Positions 11,314-21,467 of a stretch of DNA of 64,000 bases are shown piece after piece. Location: assembly GCF_040412425.1 (NCBI RefSeq), contig NC_089762.1, positions 25,422,891 to 25,486,890 of the forward strand, given 5' to 3'. The notes beneath the pieces were generated by a model. It made no database searches. It saw only the letters and a program-made list of their open reading frames with translations, and had not been told where the DNA came from. Each line of letters begins with the position of its first letter. The stretch's first letter is position 1. Made by a program: the position numbers and the translations under genes. This DNA is from Macrobrachium rosenbergii (Eukaryota; Arthropoda; Malacostraca; Decapoda; Palaemonidae).

Positions 11314-12238
11314 GTACTGTATTAATAACAGCACATATACTCTCATTAATATTGCATAAAATGAAAACTACTGAATTTAAACATGAATATTCTGAATTTA
11401 TTTACCAATTACTAAACATTCGCAATATTGTCTGTCTGTCTGTTTACTCCCGCTTCCTCTCATGTCGTGTATTGTTGTTTGCTCCAGATTTTGATAAAGT
11501 TCTTATATTCGTAATAAAATGTGATTAATATAATTGTATTAGTAAGTATAGTTCATTGCATATCTACCTAATGTTTCAACCTGTGTTACATGATAGCCTA
11601 AGCTCAAATAGCGTAGGATGCGTTTTGGAATTGTAAGAATTTTGTAAATTTTTGTATGCCTACCAGATGAATAACAATTTTGCTGTATTGCATACAAAAA
11701 TGTTAGCTACTCACTCTGTATAAAATCAGTAAGCAAAGGCACATACATGCTGTGCATATGGCTCTTTTTATTAATACTGTTTATTATTCTTACCTGTATT
11801 GTTGAATCCATTTCCATATTCAGCAATTTGCAAGACCTTTTAAAAATTATCATTAGGTAGAACAGGAACTTTAAAAAAAGTTAATGATATAAAAAAGTGA
11901 TTAGATCAATGAAACTCAGAACTTTTTTAATTTATCTAATATTTGCAACAGATGCAACCTTCAAATAATATATATATTTATTTGATTTCACAACACTCCT
12001 TATAAAAATCCATAAAAACAAAAATAATAAAAATTATGATCAAAATGCTGTGCTCATATAAAAAGTAGGTCTGGCAGTAGCAAACATGGAAGTGATAGGC
12101 TGTGTAACACTGTGTGAAATTATGTCACTCAAAAGTTTTATGTCTGATTTTGTTGCTTTGTATTCCATTATTGTAAGGCTTTATTCTGAAATATTTAATA
12201 TATAGTATATATTTTTGTACACCATAAAACAGGTTTTG
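11314..12238. other. AT-rich intron sequence, nothing identified
   Basis: This part of NDUFAF4 intron 2 holds no gene or transposon motif that I recognise. Confidence 0.5.
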
Positions 12239-12425
12239 ACGGGAAAACCTGTTTTCATATATGTAATTTCCAAATAATTACACAGCTGTACTTTCTACTC
12301 GCACAGCAGTTAAAAATGTGAAGTTCGCGGTAGCGATTCATTTGTTTTAAGTGTAGGAAACTACCCCTCCCTCTATCTGGGAACGATAGGTACAACAACA
12401 CAGAGAAAATCACTTCTTTCCCACT
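12239..12425 (+). repeat. Left inverted terminal repeat of DIRS-A
   Basis: From CATATATGTAATTTCC (12257) to CAGAGAAAATCACTTCT (about 12418) this is the reverse complement of 18310-18470. Shared blocks include AATTACACAG, GCAGTTAAAAAT, ATTCATTTGTTTT and TACAACAACACAGAGAAAAT. The outermost part has the short palindrome AGGTTTTGACGGGAAAACCT (about 12231-12250). Confidence 0.88.
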
Positions 12426-12550
12426 GGCATTCCACGTAACATAGAATGTTTTTGGTGGTTGGATTTGAAGTTGTTTCATCGTTTTGGATTTGGTGAAGTA
12501 TTGTTGAATTTGGTAGCTTTTCAGCTTAGCTTAGCTGGTATTCCTGCAAT

Positions 12551-14240
12551 ATGTCTGATTCTAGCTCATCAAGTGTTAGATAGTGTAGGGAAGATGCAAG
12601 ACTTGGATGACAAAGGTGACCTATGATAGTCATATGATCTGTGCAAAGTGTAGGGGACAAGAGTGTTCGGAAGATCTTACGTGTGCTGAATGTGAAGAAT
12701 GGGATGAGAAAAAATGGAAAGTTTTAAAGTCTCATACGGATAAATTAGATAGGGATAGGAAGAGGAAAGTGGCTGTTAGAGCTGAGGGTAGAACTATGAG
12801 TGTTGAACCTGTCTCTAACATTCAAGTCTTAGACCGAAATATTCCTTCTTCTCCTGCCCTTGTATTATCCCCCATCCTGATTCCTAATATTTTTCCATCA
12901 ACTCCTGTTCCTGGCTCCCATACTTCCAAACCCAATGCAGTAGCCAGCCTCGAGAATAAGTTTGATTGAAATTTGATGGATGAAGTTCAGAGTTTTAAAC
13001 AAGTGTCAGTGCCAATGGAGGAGGTGGCTGTCTGTCCTGCTGATTTTCCTAGACGAAGGTCACTGTCACACTCCCCTGAACCTGGGCGTAGACATACTGG
13101 AGGTCCAAGGGAGGTCATTGGGGTTTGCCCATGGGCAGTTGCCCCCTCATCCGATTCGGTGGTGCATAGTTCTGACCACTGTTGGAAAGGCATCACTGTG
13201 AATGCCCATCAGTTGTCAGACTCTGATCTCCAGTCCAGGGAAGAGACGTATTTGGCGTTTTCCGGGGTCCTTCAAAGAGACGTCATGGTAGAGAGTCCTC
13301 TCCCATTTCTCCCAAGCGCTCTAGAGACCCTGCTATCAGTCCACAACCAAGTTGCAGTAAGTGGCGCAGTCCATCTTGTCATTCTTGAGATCACTCTTAG
13401 GCTGAGCGTCAGTTGTTGATTCTTAATAAGTGTTCTTCCAGCAAACGCTCATCTTCTGGGCCTCTGCATGACAAGTCAGCATATTCCATCCACTCTCCGA
13501 TCGCCTGTCTCGGACTCCCAAGTACCCATCTTGGACTCCAGAGCGCCCGCCTTGGACCATTTCCGCTTCTACCTGAGTATCCATATTTTTCTGCTTCACT
13601 TGCCTTACTATTAGAGGATCCCTCTTTTGCACATATTAGGAAGCAATTGGATGGTGTGCTGGGCTTGCTGCACAAGGCGCTCATTTTGATGAAGCCTTCT
13701 TGAGAGGCTCCCTTGTCTCCCGTTTCTTCAGAAGAGGAAGAGGTCTTTCAGGAGCCTACTCCTACTGCATATGCTTCTCTGATGAAGTACTTTTTGGCGA
13801 CTTTTCCCTCACACTTCCAGTCAGCTGCTCTGGTATCGCCTGCTTCTACATTTCTGATGAGGAATCAGACGGACTCTAGTTCTCGTCTGCCGAAGATGGT
13901 TCTCTCTTCCTCAGCTAGGAAGGCCCTTAAGGAAGTAGGGGATTGGCTGTCTATGAAGAGGGAGCAAGGGAAGGCCGCTTTTGCTTTTCCTCCAGCAAGA
14001 TTGACTGCCAGGAGATATCTCTCCTGTTTGACAGGAGAAGCTCCATCCTTGGGAGTCGCTGCCTCTTCCCAAGGTGACTTCTCAGGTTTAATTGACTCAG
14101 CTTTTTCATCAGCTAAGGTCTTCTTCACCTCTTCAAAATTTGACCATTTAGTGAAACACTTATTTAAAGTCCTCAAAGTGTTCAGTTTTGAGAAGAACCC
14201 TAAAAGAGTTCAGAGGTCTGGTTAAACAAATCATTTATAA
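12551..14240 (+). pseudogene. DIRS-A gag-like ORF, broken
   Basis: The region opens with ATG at 12551 (MSDSSSSSV). A TAG follows 11 codons later, and the frame then moves to 12607-12966. That frame holds a compact cysteine cluster, ICAKCRGQECSE then CAECEEWDEKKWKVLKSH, a C-x2-C/C-x2-C zinc-binding type shared with four other copies in this window. A basic coiled-coil-like stretch and a long proline/serine-rich part follow in other frames (12973-13700, 13713-14225). Near 13900-14200 it contains SSARKALKEVGDWLSMKREQG. The role is presumed to be RNA binding and particle assembly. At least four frame changes are needed. Confidence 0.7.
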
Positions 14241-14799
14241 CTAACTAACTAACTTTGGATTGGACAATCGGAGCACTTGATAGAAAGATCGAGGAATACA
14301 ACGTTCTAGCTTCAAACTTGTCTTCAGACTGGCTGTATGTGTTATCCTGCACGGATAAAGTGGTGAGGTATGGCTCCTCTGAACTGGCAGCTCTTTTTGC
14401 CGCCAGCGTTCTAAAGAAGAGGGAGCTGTGGTGCTCATTCACCACAAAAGGAGTTACGTCGGTCCAGAAATCTGCTTCTCTGTACTCTCCCTTGGACAGA
14501 CAATTTTTGTTTCCACATTCGGTGGTTAAGGAGATTACCACTGATTTACGGAAGTAGTCCACGCAAGATCGTCCGGCTCAGTCAGCGAAGTGCCCCAAGG
14601 AACCTTCTGCTTCTTTCTCGACTAAGTTGTTCTCCCCCCTGCAGCAGCAGCCCTTTCGAGGATGCAGACAAGGCTTCTCTAAGCCTTGTTCCAAGGTGTG
14701 TTTTCTGCAAGGTCTGTCAAGAGGACTTCAGACAAACCATCTTCCAGAAAGTGACTCTCCCATCCTTTTTGCACCTGTAGGGACCAGACTCTCTCTCTT

Positions 14800-15630
14800 T
14801 TGGAAGAGGTGGAGTGTCAAAGGCACCGAACCTTGGGCGGTCAAGGTTTTACGGGAGGGTTACTCATTTCCTTTCAAAGAGTACCCTCCTCACGTATGTT
14901 CACTGATCACATTGACGCATACTCGGAGGGCTCCGAGAGGTTTGCAGCTCCCAAGGAGGAAGTATCAGCTCTCCTAAGAAAGAAAGCCGTAGAAGTAGTG
15001 GAGGATTGTTCATCAACAGGCTTTTACAACCACTTGTTCATTGTCCCCAAGTCATCGGGGGGGGTGAAGACCTGTCATCGACATAAGCGCTTTGAACTTC
15101 TACGTTCAGAAAACAAAGTTCAAGATGGAGGCAAATCAGTCAGTGTTATCTTCCATCCAGCAGGGCAACTGGATGAAAACACTAGATATGCAAGACGTGT
15201 ATTTCCTTATTCCAGTCCATCCCGAGTCCAGGAAACACCTGAGATTTGTCTTCGGGGGGTAGAGTCTTCCAGTTTCGAGCACTTTGCTTTGGTCTTTCCA
15301 CTGCCCCTCAGGTATTCACACGAGTCCTATCTCTGCTTCCAAAATGGCTTCCTTTGCTAGGTATAAACATTTGTCTGTACCTAGACGACTGGCTCCTCCG
15401 CTCCCCGTCACAGGAGCAATGCATGAAGGATCTACAAGTAACCCTTCTCCTCGCCAAGGATCTCAGACTCTTGATAAATCAGGAGAAGTCTCAACTAGTC
15501 TCTACTCAGGAGATTCTCTATTTAGGGATGAAAATCAGTTCTGACTTTTTGTGTTTCTCCCTCCCCCAAGAGGATAGAGTCCTGCCTTTGGTCAGGTCAA
15601 GATCTCCTTTCTCTTCCAGTTTGCTCTGTG
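14800..15630 (+). pseudogene. DIRS-A reverse transcriptase, frameshifted
   Basis: The first part (14800-15245) has ALLRKKAVEVVEDCSSTGFYNHLFIVPKSSGG, the RT domain entry. The second part (15246-15680, another frame) has FQFRALCFGLSTAPQVFTRVLS and then YLDDWLLRS. The two catalytic aspartates are at 15384-15389, so the Y-x-DD box is intact. LRLLINQEKSQLV..QEILYLGMKI follows, the usual thumb-side motif. The first catalytic aspartate block (about 15165-15200) is in a shifted frame. A G8 run at 15057-15064 is a likely slippage site. Confidence 0.82.
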
Positions 15631-15639
15631 AATCAGTGG

Positions 15640-16340
15640 ATGAGTTTGCTGGGAACCCCTGTCATCCATCAAACAATTTGTGAAGCTAGGAAGACTTCAT
15701 ATGAGGCCCCCTCAGTTTTTCCTAAGAACAAGCTGGAACAGATGGGAACAACCAGACACAGTGACGCTTCTGATTACGACAGAGGTAAAGGAGGACCTCC
15801 AGTGGTGTACGTCCAGAGACAGATTGTCAGAGGGAAAGTCTCTTTAGCTTCTGAGCCCCGACATCTCCTTTTATGCAAACGCCTCAGACCAAGGTTGAGG
15901 AACTCTTTTGGGCACCCTAGAAGCTTCCGGCACATGGTCTCCATAGCAAAGGAAGTTACACATCAACATCAAAGAGTTGTCGGCCATTCATCTGGGCCTG
16001 AAATGCTTTGCGGAAGCAGTCACAGACAGAACTGTGGTGATTCATTCGGATAACTCTCTCGTACATCAGGAAGCAGGGTGGAACTCACTCGTTCTCCCTG
16101 TGCGAGGCAGCAAAGGAGCTGCTCGTTTGGGCAGACCAGAATCGGGTCAGGATCACTAGATTCATCCAAGGGAGGATGAATGTCCTAGCAGGTGAACTAA
16201 GTCGACAAGGACAAGTCCTCTCAACCGAATGGACTCTGAATTCAACAGTCTGCGACCGCCTCTGGAAGTTGTGGGGTTAACCAACAGTGGATCTGTTCGC
16301 CACTATGAGGAATTACCGTCTTCCTCTTTTTTGTTCACCA
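15640..16340 (+). pseudogene. DIRS-A RNase H domain and linker, frameshifted
   Basis: Across three frames the conserved order can be followed. First comes an ASDQGWGTLLG-like block (about 15880-15920). Next is ELSAIHLGLKCFAEAV (about 15975-16020), then VVIHSDNS (about 16040), then QGRMNVLAGELSRQGQVLSTEWTLN (16170-16245). The linker follows: VDLFATMRNYRLPLFCSPIPDPQVWAMDAM at 16285-16375, then a LIAPFWATQRM block at 16479-16511. The RNase H would degrade template RNA during reverse transcription. No single frame spans it. Confidence 0.8.
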
Positions 16341-16536
16341 ATTCCGGACCCACAGGTTTGGGCGATGGATGCCATGCTAGTAAACTGGTCAAGCCTGGAC
16401 CTTTACACTTTTCCACCATTCAACTTGGTGAGAACAGTTCTCAACAAGTTCCAGTCTCACTGCAACGTATCAATGACACTGATAGCTCCCTTCTGGGCCA
16501 CTCAAAGAATGGTTCCCGGACCTTCTAAAACTCCTT

Positions 16537-17750
16537 GTGGACTTTCCAAGGCTACTGCCTCAAAGTCCACATCTTCTCAAACAGCCCCATCCCTGGAAAT
16601 TTCACCAAGGCCTATCCGCTCTAGCTCTGACAGGATTCAGACAGACTATCCGGAAACTTGTCAGAGTAAAGGGATTTTCAAAACAAGCTGCGGAAGCTAT
16701 TACCAGATGTAGACGACAGTCTACCAGCAGAGTCTACCACGCCAAGTGGGCCAACTTCCGCAGGTGGTGCAGCAACAGTGTCTCATCTGCTAAAACCACT
16801 GTAGCTTAAATAGCGGATTTCCTTCTTTTCTTAAGGAATAGCAAGGGGCTCTCTTCATCGACTATTAGAGGCTACAGATCAATGTTGGGGTCAGTTTTTA
16901 AACATAGAGTAGTAGACTTAGGTGCTAATCAAGACCTGAGTGATCTGATTAGGTCTTTCGAGACTACTAAGCAGCTGCGAGATGTCTCTGTTTCATGAGA
17001 CTTGGATGTGGTGCTGAAATGGTTAGTGGGCCCCTGTTTATGAGCCTTTCTGCTCCATTTCTCTTAAAATCTTAACAAAGAGAACTTTTTCTAGTAGCCT
17101 TGGCCACAGCTGAACAAATGAGCGAACTGCAGGCAATTGACAAACATATTGGGTTTTCGCAAGGGGAGACTGTCTGCTCCTTTTTGCTTGGCTTTCTAGC
17201 TGAGAACAAGTTCCATCTAATCCCTGGCCACACTCGTTCTCCATTAAAAGTCTTATAGATTTTCCAGGACCAGAGGAGGAGGAGGAAAGAGTCCTGTGTC
17301 CAGTAAGGGCTCTGAGGTATTACATAGACAGGACGAAGAAGATCAGAGGCCTTGTCAGTAACCTCTGGTGTTCCGTGAAGAACCCGTCTAAACCCTTATC
17401 TAAGAATGTGTTGTCATTTCTTCTTAGAAGTCTTATTTTAGAGGCACACTCAAATACAAGAGGAAGCTCTGCCTTCTATTAAGATGAGAGTGCACAAGAT
17501 TAGGGCTGTTGCCATGTGCCCACGTCGAATACATTTAGACATAATATGCCACTCTCGGCTATCCTCCAGTCGACATACTGGAAATGCAACTCCAATTTTG
17601 CTTCACACTGTTTAAAAGAAATAGAAACGACACGTGAGAATTGCAGTACCTTGGGTCCGTTATTGGTGGCTGGCATGATACTGGGGGAAGAAGCACAGGA
17701 AGTACCCCTTCCTATCCGTAACTTCTTTGCCTTGAATTTTGGGTGTTGAA
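16537..17750 (+). pseudogene. DIRS-A tyrosine recombinase, active-site residues lost
   Basis: The N-terminal core-binding part (16537-16806) has AEAITRCRRQSTSRVYHAKW, followed by IADFLLFLRNSKGLSSSTIRGY (16808-16875). The catalytic part is split over frames. Box I reads TAEQMSELQAID at about 17106, with Gln (CAA, 17115-17117) where the family has Arg. LCPVRALRYYIDRTKK lies near 17297-17345. Box II is HKIR (His at 17493, Arg at 17502), intact. The end reads YWKCNSNFASHCLKE, with Cys (TGT, 17609-17611) where Tyr is expected in FASHYL. Arg-to-Gln and Tyr-to-Cys would each abolish strand cleavage. The residue assignments come from motif recall, not an alignment. Confidence 0.78.
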
Positions 17751-18164
17751 TTTTCTTTTGGGAAGCCTGGGGGTGGTACATGTACCCGGAGTATCCACCA
17801 GTCTGTGGTAGTGGTATGATGGTTTGTAATTTTTATGGTTGTCGGTGTAGGTAACAATTTTAATTGGTACTGCGCCCAGGGCAAGGGCAAATTTTTTCTT
17901 TGACACTTTTAGGTGTTTGGAAGACTCCTCCACTCCAAAGTCCCCTCTTTAAAATAGGGACTTATCTCAGCTGTACTGCTAAGTCACTACAGGTCAAGAT
18001 GAGCACCGACCAAAAGGCAGTAATCTCCTGCTGTAGCTGTCTTGCCAGGTAAGGATACAACAAGCATTTTATCAGTATTGACAGATTTTATGTTGCAAAT
18101 TCATCCTCATATCTGACTGTTTTTGGAACAAAATATGTCCAATTATCCCACTCCTTATCAATGT

Positions 18165-18500
18165 GGGATTCAGCTGTGTAATTACAGTACTTGGTAAATT
18201 ACATATATGAAAATGGTATTTTCATAATAAAATTAAGTTTCATATATACTTACCAATTAATTACAGATCAGAGCCCTCCCTCCTCCCCTCTGATGGACAT
18301 TAAGCACAAAAGAAGTGATTTTCTCTGTGTTGTTGTACTTACTATTCCCCAATAGAGGGTGGGGTAGTTACCTACACAAAAAACAAATGAATTGCCACCG
18401 TGAACTTCAGATTTTTAACTGCTGCACAAGTAGAAAACTGTGTAATTACTTGGTAAGTATACAGTATATGAAACTTAAATTTATTATGAAAATACCATTT
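18165..18500. repeat. DIRS-A internal complementary region and right inverted repeat
   Basis: The stretch 18165-18215 (GCTGTGTAATTAC..TTACATATATGAAAAT) is complementary to the outer left repeat at about 12250-12290. The stretch 18216-18500 is the main right inverted repeat, complementary to 12257-12420. The order, a short internal complementary region followed by the right repeat, is the hallmark layout of DIRS1-like elements. A short palindrome (ATGGTATTTTCATAATAAA) is duplicated, inverted, at both edges of the right repeat. Confidence 0.82.
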
Positions 18501-18514
18501 TTGGTGGTTACTGT

Positions 18515-18870
18515 TTGTCCTCAACTCTCATGGGTCTGTTCAGGCTCCATGATAGGCCATTTAATATAAAAGAATTCTCTTTTAGTCGGTCTAGGCCCAG
18601 CATAAATGCCGTTGACACTTGATGGAGTATTGGACTCAAAGATAAGAGGGTCTCTTTTCTCTTAACTACAGCGATTACCTAGGTTTAATCCTATGTCAAC
18701 CTGCGAGAAGAAGAAATAACTATGACACATACATCGGCCGCCACCTTTGACGACATGTAACTGGACAGACCGAGTCGCCATTACTCTCTTTGGTCTATGC
18801 AGGATAACTATTCACCCAATCCCATGCCTTTTAATCAGGGAGAGTGGGTGGTTTTTCCTATGTCAAAACC
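18515..18870. repeat. Approximately 300-bp repeat, inverted copy at 30945-31240
   Basis: The block from CTCTCATGGGTCT..TTCAGGCTCCATGATA through TCTAGGCCCAG, AAGATAAGAGGG and ACCTAGGTTTAATCCTATGTC to AACTGGACAGACCGAGTCGCC is the reverse complement of 30970-31235, with scattered differences. Both copies flank DIRS sequence, so it may belong to a DIRS terminal region. AGGTTCAATCCTATG in the second copy resembles a tRNA-type B box, but no A box is found at the right distance. Confidence 0.75.
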
Positions 18871-20317
18871 TGCTTTTTTGATATTGTGGCTGCTGTTCAT
18901 CCTCAAAGGAGCTTATCAAAGAAATTGACAGGTGACAGAATGGCTTCAGCTCAAACTTCAGTCTCAACACCCCAGAGAAAATATTTCTGGTTCAAGGCCT
19001 AGCCACAAGTTTCAAGCCCCATTTTTTTTTTTATTCCAAATACCCTTTAGGTTTTGGTAACAAAGAACACAAAATTAAACATGACTTATGCTTTTAGGAT
19101 GTAGTTCTACAGTGACTTAACTAAACATGCTGGGTTTGGTTGCAATATTGTTGCACTTCTCTCAGTGATAGTCAGTGTACCCACCCATCAAGAAGAGCCC
19201 GGGTTTTCTGCTGTAGCGCCTGTGGGGTCAGAACTGAACATGCCACCTACTGATACACAGTGTAGTCACATTTATTCAAGCTCATGGCAATAATGTTTTA
19301 AGAATGCTACCTCTGATGACCACCTTGTACATTCAGAGACTTCTTCAAAAGAGACATTTCTGAAGAAAGCCAGTGACGTACTTACTTTACAAATGTCATG
19401 TGACTTAGGAAAGGAGTGTGGGTCTGCCTTTTAAATGAGGGGCACTAAAATTATTCTCAGCCCTTGTAGAGAGAGTGGTTTGTTTTTGCTAGGGTGTAGG
19501 AAAAATGGACCCTCTGGGATGTTTGCCATGACCTCTAGGTAAACCTTAAGTGCTTGAACTGGGCATAATGCTTTGTCTGCTAAATTGAGTTTCCCTATCA
19601 AAATAGGAAATTTCCTTTTTAAAGGCAATCATTCTTGGCCAGGAGCAATAATAATTGATGGTCAGCTGTTTTTGTGATGTATCGTCCCTGTCTAAGAGAG
19701 CCCAGCTCGCTAATACGGGCTCCTGATGCTAAAGCAGTCAAGAAAATCGCTTTTTGCAGCACATGAGTTGTAGTTGTACTGGGTTCACTGAGTAAAGTCT
19801 AAGCACCTTATTCAGGGACCAAGTAATTAGAAGCCTTGCAGGAGCAGGTCTTTGTAGTGCAAAAGACTGGGGAAGGGAAGTAATGATTTCTATACTAGAG
19901 TCAATACCAGGTCCATAAAGCAACAGTTCTGTTATTGCTGCCTTGTATGCCATGATTGTTGTAACAGCAAGGCATTTATCTTCAAAAATGTCTATAAGAA
20001 ATTTAAGTGTTTCAACAGAGATCTCAACTGGGCTCTCAGCATGGATATAATCTAACCATATTTTCCATATGGACTGGCATTGTCGGATAGATGATGTCCG
20101 TAGTTTCTGCGCTAGGTACTTAGCGATGTTGGGTGAGTAATTTTCACGGTATTCAAGATTTAAAAAATCCACACATGAAAGTCTCGGCTCAGAAAGGAGG
20201 ATGCGTAGACAACTTTCCCTCCTACTGTCTGGGTTAGAACAACAAATGGTAATGGAATTGAGTTCTTCGCCTGTTGAAATGCTAGGAACCAGTGCCTGTA
20301 TGCCCAATTTGGGGCTA
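18845..20317 (-). mobile_element. DIRS-B, 3' part (minus strand), split by piggyBac
   Basis: This is a minus-strand DIRS copy of another lineage. Its 3' terminal sequence is at about 18850-18905 (TTTTTCCTATGTCAAAACCTGC, then ATCCTCAAAGGAGC), and its tyrosine recombinase runs from 20317 down to about 19250. Its 5' part continues beyond the piggyBac insertion at 26291-27050 on the same strand. The two parts meet at the TTAA duplicated by piggyBac. Only RNase H and recombinase are present. Gag and RT are missing. Confidence 0.85.
19250..20317 (-). pseudogene. DIRS-B tyrosine recombinase, frameshifted
   Basis: Reading right to left, it begins LIAPNWAYRHWFLAFQQ (20317-20250), the linker motif equivalent to LIAPFWATQRM in DIRS-A. 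The core-binding domain is RTSSIRQCQSIWKIWLDYI...IMAYKAAITELLLYG (about 20100-19915). Box I, GARISEL, keeps Arg (complement of 19715-19717) but in a shifted frame. LCPVQALKVYLEVMAN...PFFLHPSKNKPLSLQGL is at 19565-19465. Box II reads HDICK, with Cys (19389-19391) where Arg is expected. The nucleophile region FLKHYCHEL keeps Tyr (19290-19292). Frameshifts lie near 19740 and 19430. It is non-functional. Confidence 0.8.
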
Positions 20318-20321
20318 TTAA
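20318..20321. other. TTAA target site duplication, left
   Basis: TTAA at 20318-20321 abuts the left piggyBac end, and the matching TTAA is at 26287-26290. Removing the element and one TTAA makes the two DIRS-B halves contiguous and in frame across the junction. Confidence 0.93.
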
Positions 20322-20337
20322 CCCAAAAACGCCTGTT

Positions 20338-20401
20338 GGACGTAGCAAACGTCGACTAAAATTGTCTGTTGAATGCCGAGTGGACGTAGCAAACGTCGAC
20401 T
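20338..20401. repeat. Subterminal 20-bp repeat of the piggyBac left end
   Basis: GGACGTAGCAAACGTCGACT occurs at 20338-20357 and again at 20382-20401, 44 bp apart. Repeated subterminal blocks are typical transposase-binding sites, and ACGT/ACGTC makes each partly palindromic. Function is inferred. Confidence 0.8.
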
Positions 20402-20875
20402 GAAAATGCTTTTTTTAAATATTCGCAGAAAAATAATTATAGACCTAGTTTGCGGAAGGTTTCAGATCACGCGCCTTGGCGGATGCTGGGAGTTCACGGA
20501 TCCAGCTGTTGTTTTGTTTCTGAGCGTCACCCAGACGCCGCATGCGCCGTCCCCCTTCTCGCACCAAACAGCATCAGAGCAGCACCTTGCGGAGCGATAT
20601 TTTGACGCAGACGTGTTTTGCAGAACTTTGGCGAGAGTTAGCGTATTCGTGCTGCAACAGGACGTTTGCAGAGATGTCACAAAGGCGTCAGGAAGTGAGC
20701 ATGTGAGGCGAGTTTTAGACTGGGATGCTGGAGAAGGACCCAGCAACCAAAGTGACCCAGCTTCTCAGCGGCATGTTGTTCGCCCACGTGTGACCTATGG
20801 CGACCACATCCCGTTCCTTTACGACCCCTAGGAAGCATCGGGTGTCCTGAGGGGATCCGAAAACATTTGGGAGGC

Positions 20876-21390
20876 CTCCAACAAAAGGACATAGACGAAT
20901 ACTTGTCGGAGCTCGATTGAGAGCAGGTGGGAAGTCCTGATTTCGGTGGTAGCTGGTCATCTAGCGATGAGGACATCACGCCTGATGTCAGCAATGATGA
21001 GTATTTGCCCCCAGTGTCCGTACGTGATCCACAGGAGGAAAGTGAACTGGAGTTTAGTGGTTTCAGTGCGTATGAGGGAGAGAGTGAGTTGGAGGAGGAG
21101 GAGGATGCCCCGATTGTGGCTGATGGGGACGATACCGAAAGTGATGGCGAAAGTGAAGGAGATGGCCCAGCTGGGAGTGTGGGAGTGCGAAGACATGCCC
21201 GTGCACGTGCGCGAGCGCAAACCCGTAGAAGGTCGCAACGTCGCAGCAGCTCGGGTGAAGGCCGTTCGTCCGAAAGTGATGAGGGGTGGTTGGAGGACCC
21301 CACCCCACCTAACATGCACCCATTCACGGCAGTACCTGGACTGACCATCCCTGTGCCTCTCACGGCACTGGGGTTCATTCAGCTTTCCTG
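20876..21390 (+). pseudogene. piggyBac transposase, acidic N-terminal part
   Basis: The frame reads QQKDIDEYLSELD, then a TGA (20918-20920), then EQVGSPDFGGSWSSSDEDITPD and a long Glu/Asp/Ser-rich region (about 20927-21175). A basic Arg-rich stretch follows (21180-21260), then PFTAVPGLTIPVPLTALGFIQL (about 21320-21385). This is the usual unstructured N-terminus of piggyBac transposases running into the first conserved block. The frame ends at TGA (21389-21391), where one missing base has shifted it; the FLTRELLEFLVAETADYAG block follows in the +1 frame. No convincing initiator ATG is seen upstream. The region 20400-20870 is probably leader sequence. Confidence 0.75.
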
Positions 21391-21467
21391 ACGCGGGAAT
21401 TGCTGGAATTCCTGGTTGCGGAGACGGCAGATTACGCCGGTACTGCCGTGAGGAACTGCATACGACG

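Larger units (their letters stand above)
12239..18512 (+). mobile_element. Near full-length DIRS1-like retrotransposon (DIRS-A)
   Basis: This is a 6.3-kb element with the full DIRS order: left inverted terminal repeat, gag-like ORF, reverse transcriptase, RNase H, conserved linker, tyrosine recombinase, internal complementary region and right inverted repeat. There are no long terminal repeats and no integrase, which fits this order (DIRS elements integrate by a tyrosine recombinase acting on a circular intermediate). Each coding part is broken by several frameshifts and stops, and recombinase active-site residues have changed, so the copy is dead. It lies in NDUFAF4 intron 2 in the same orientation as the gene. 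Confidence 0.9.

Noticed and set aside
18665..18700. tRNA-like promoter in the 300-bp repeat (AGGTTTAATCCTATG)
   Set aside because: There is a B-box-like word without an A box at tRNA spacing, and no cloverleaf could be drawn.
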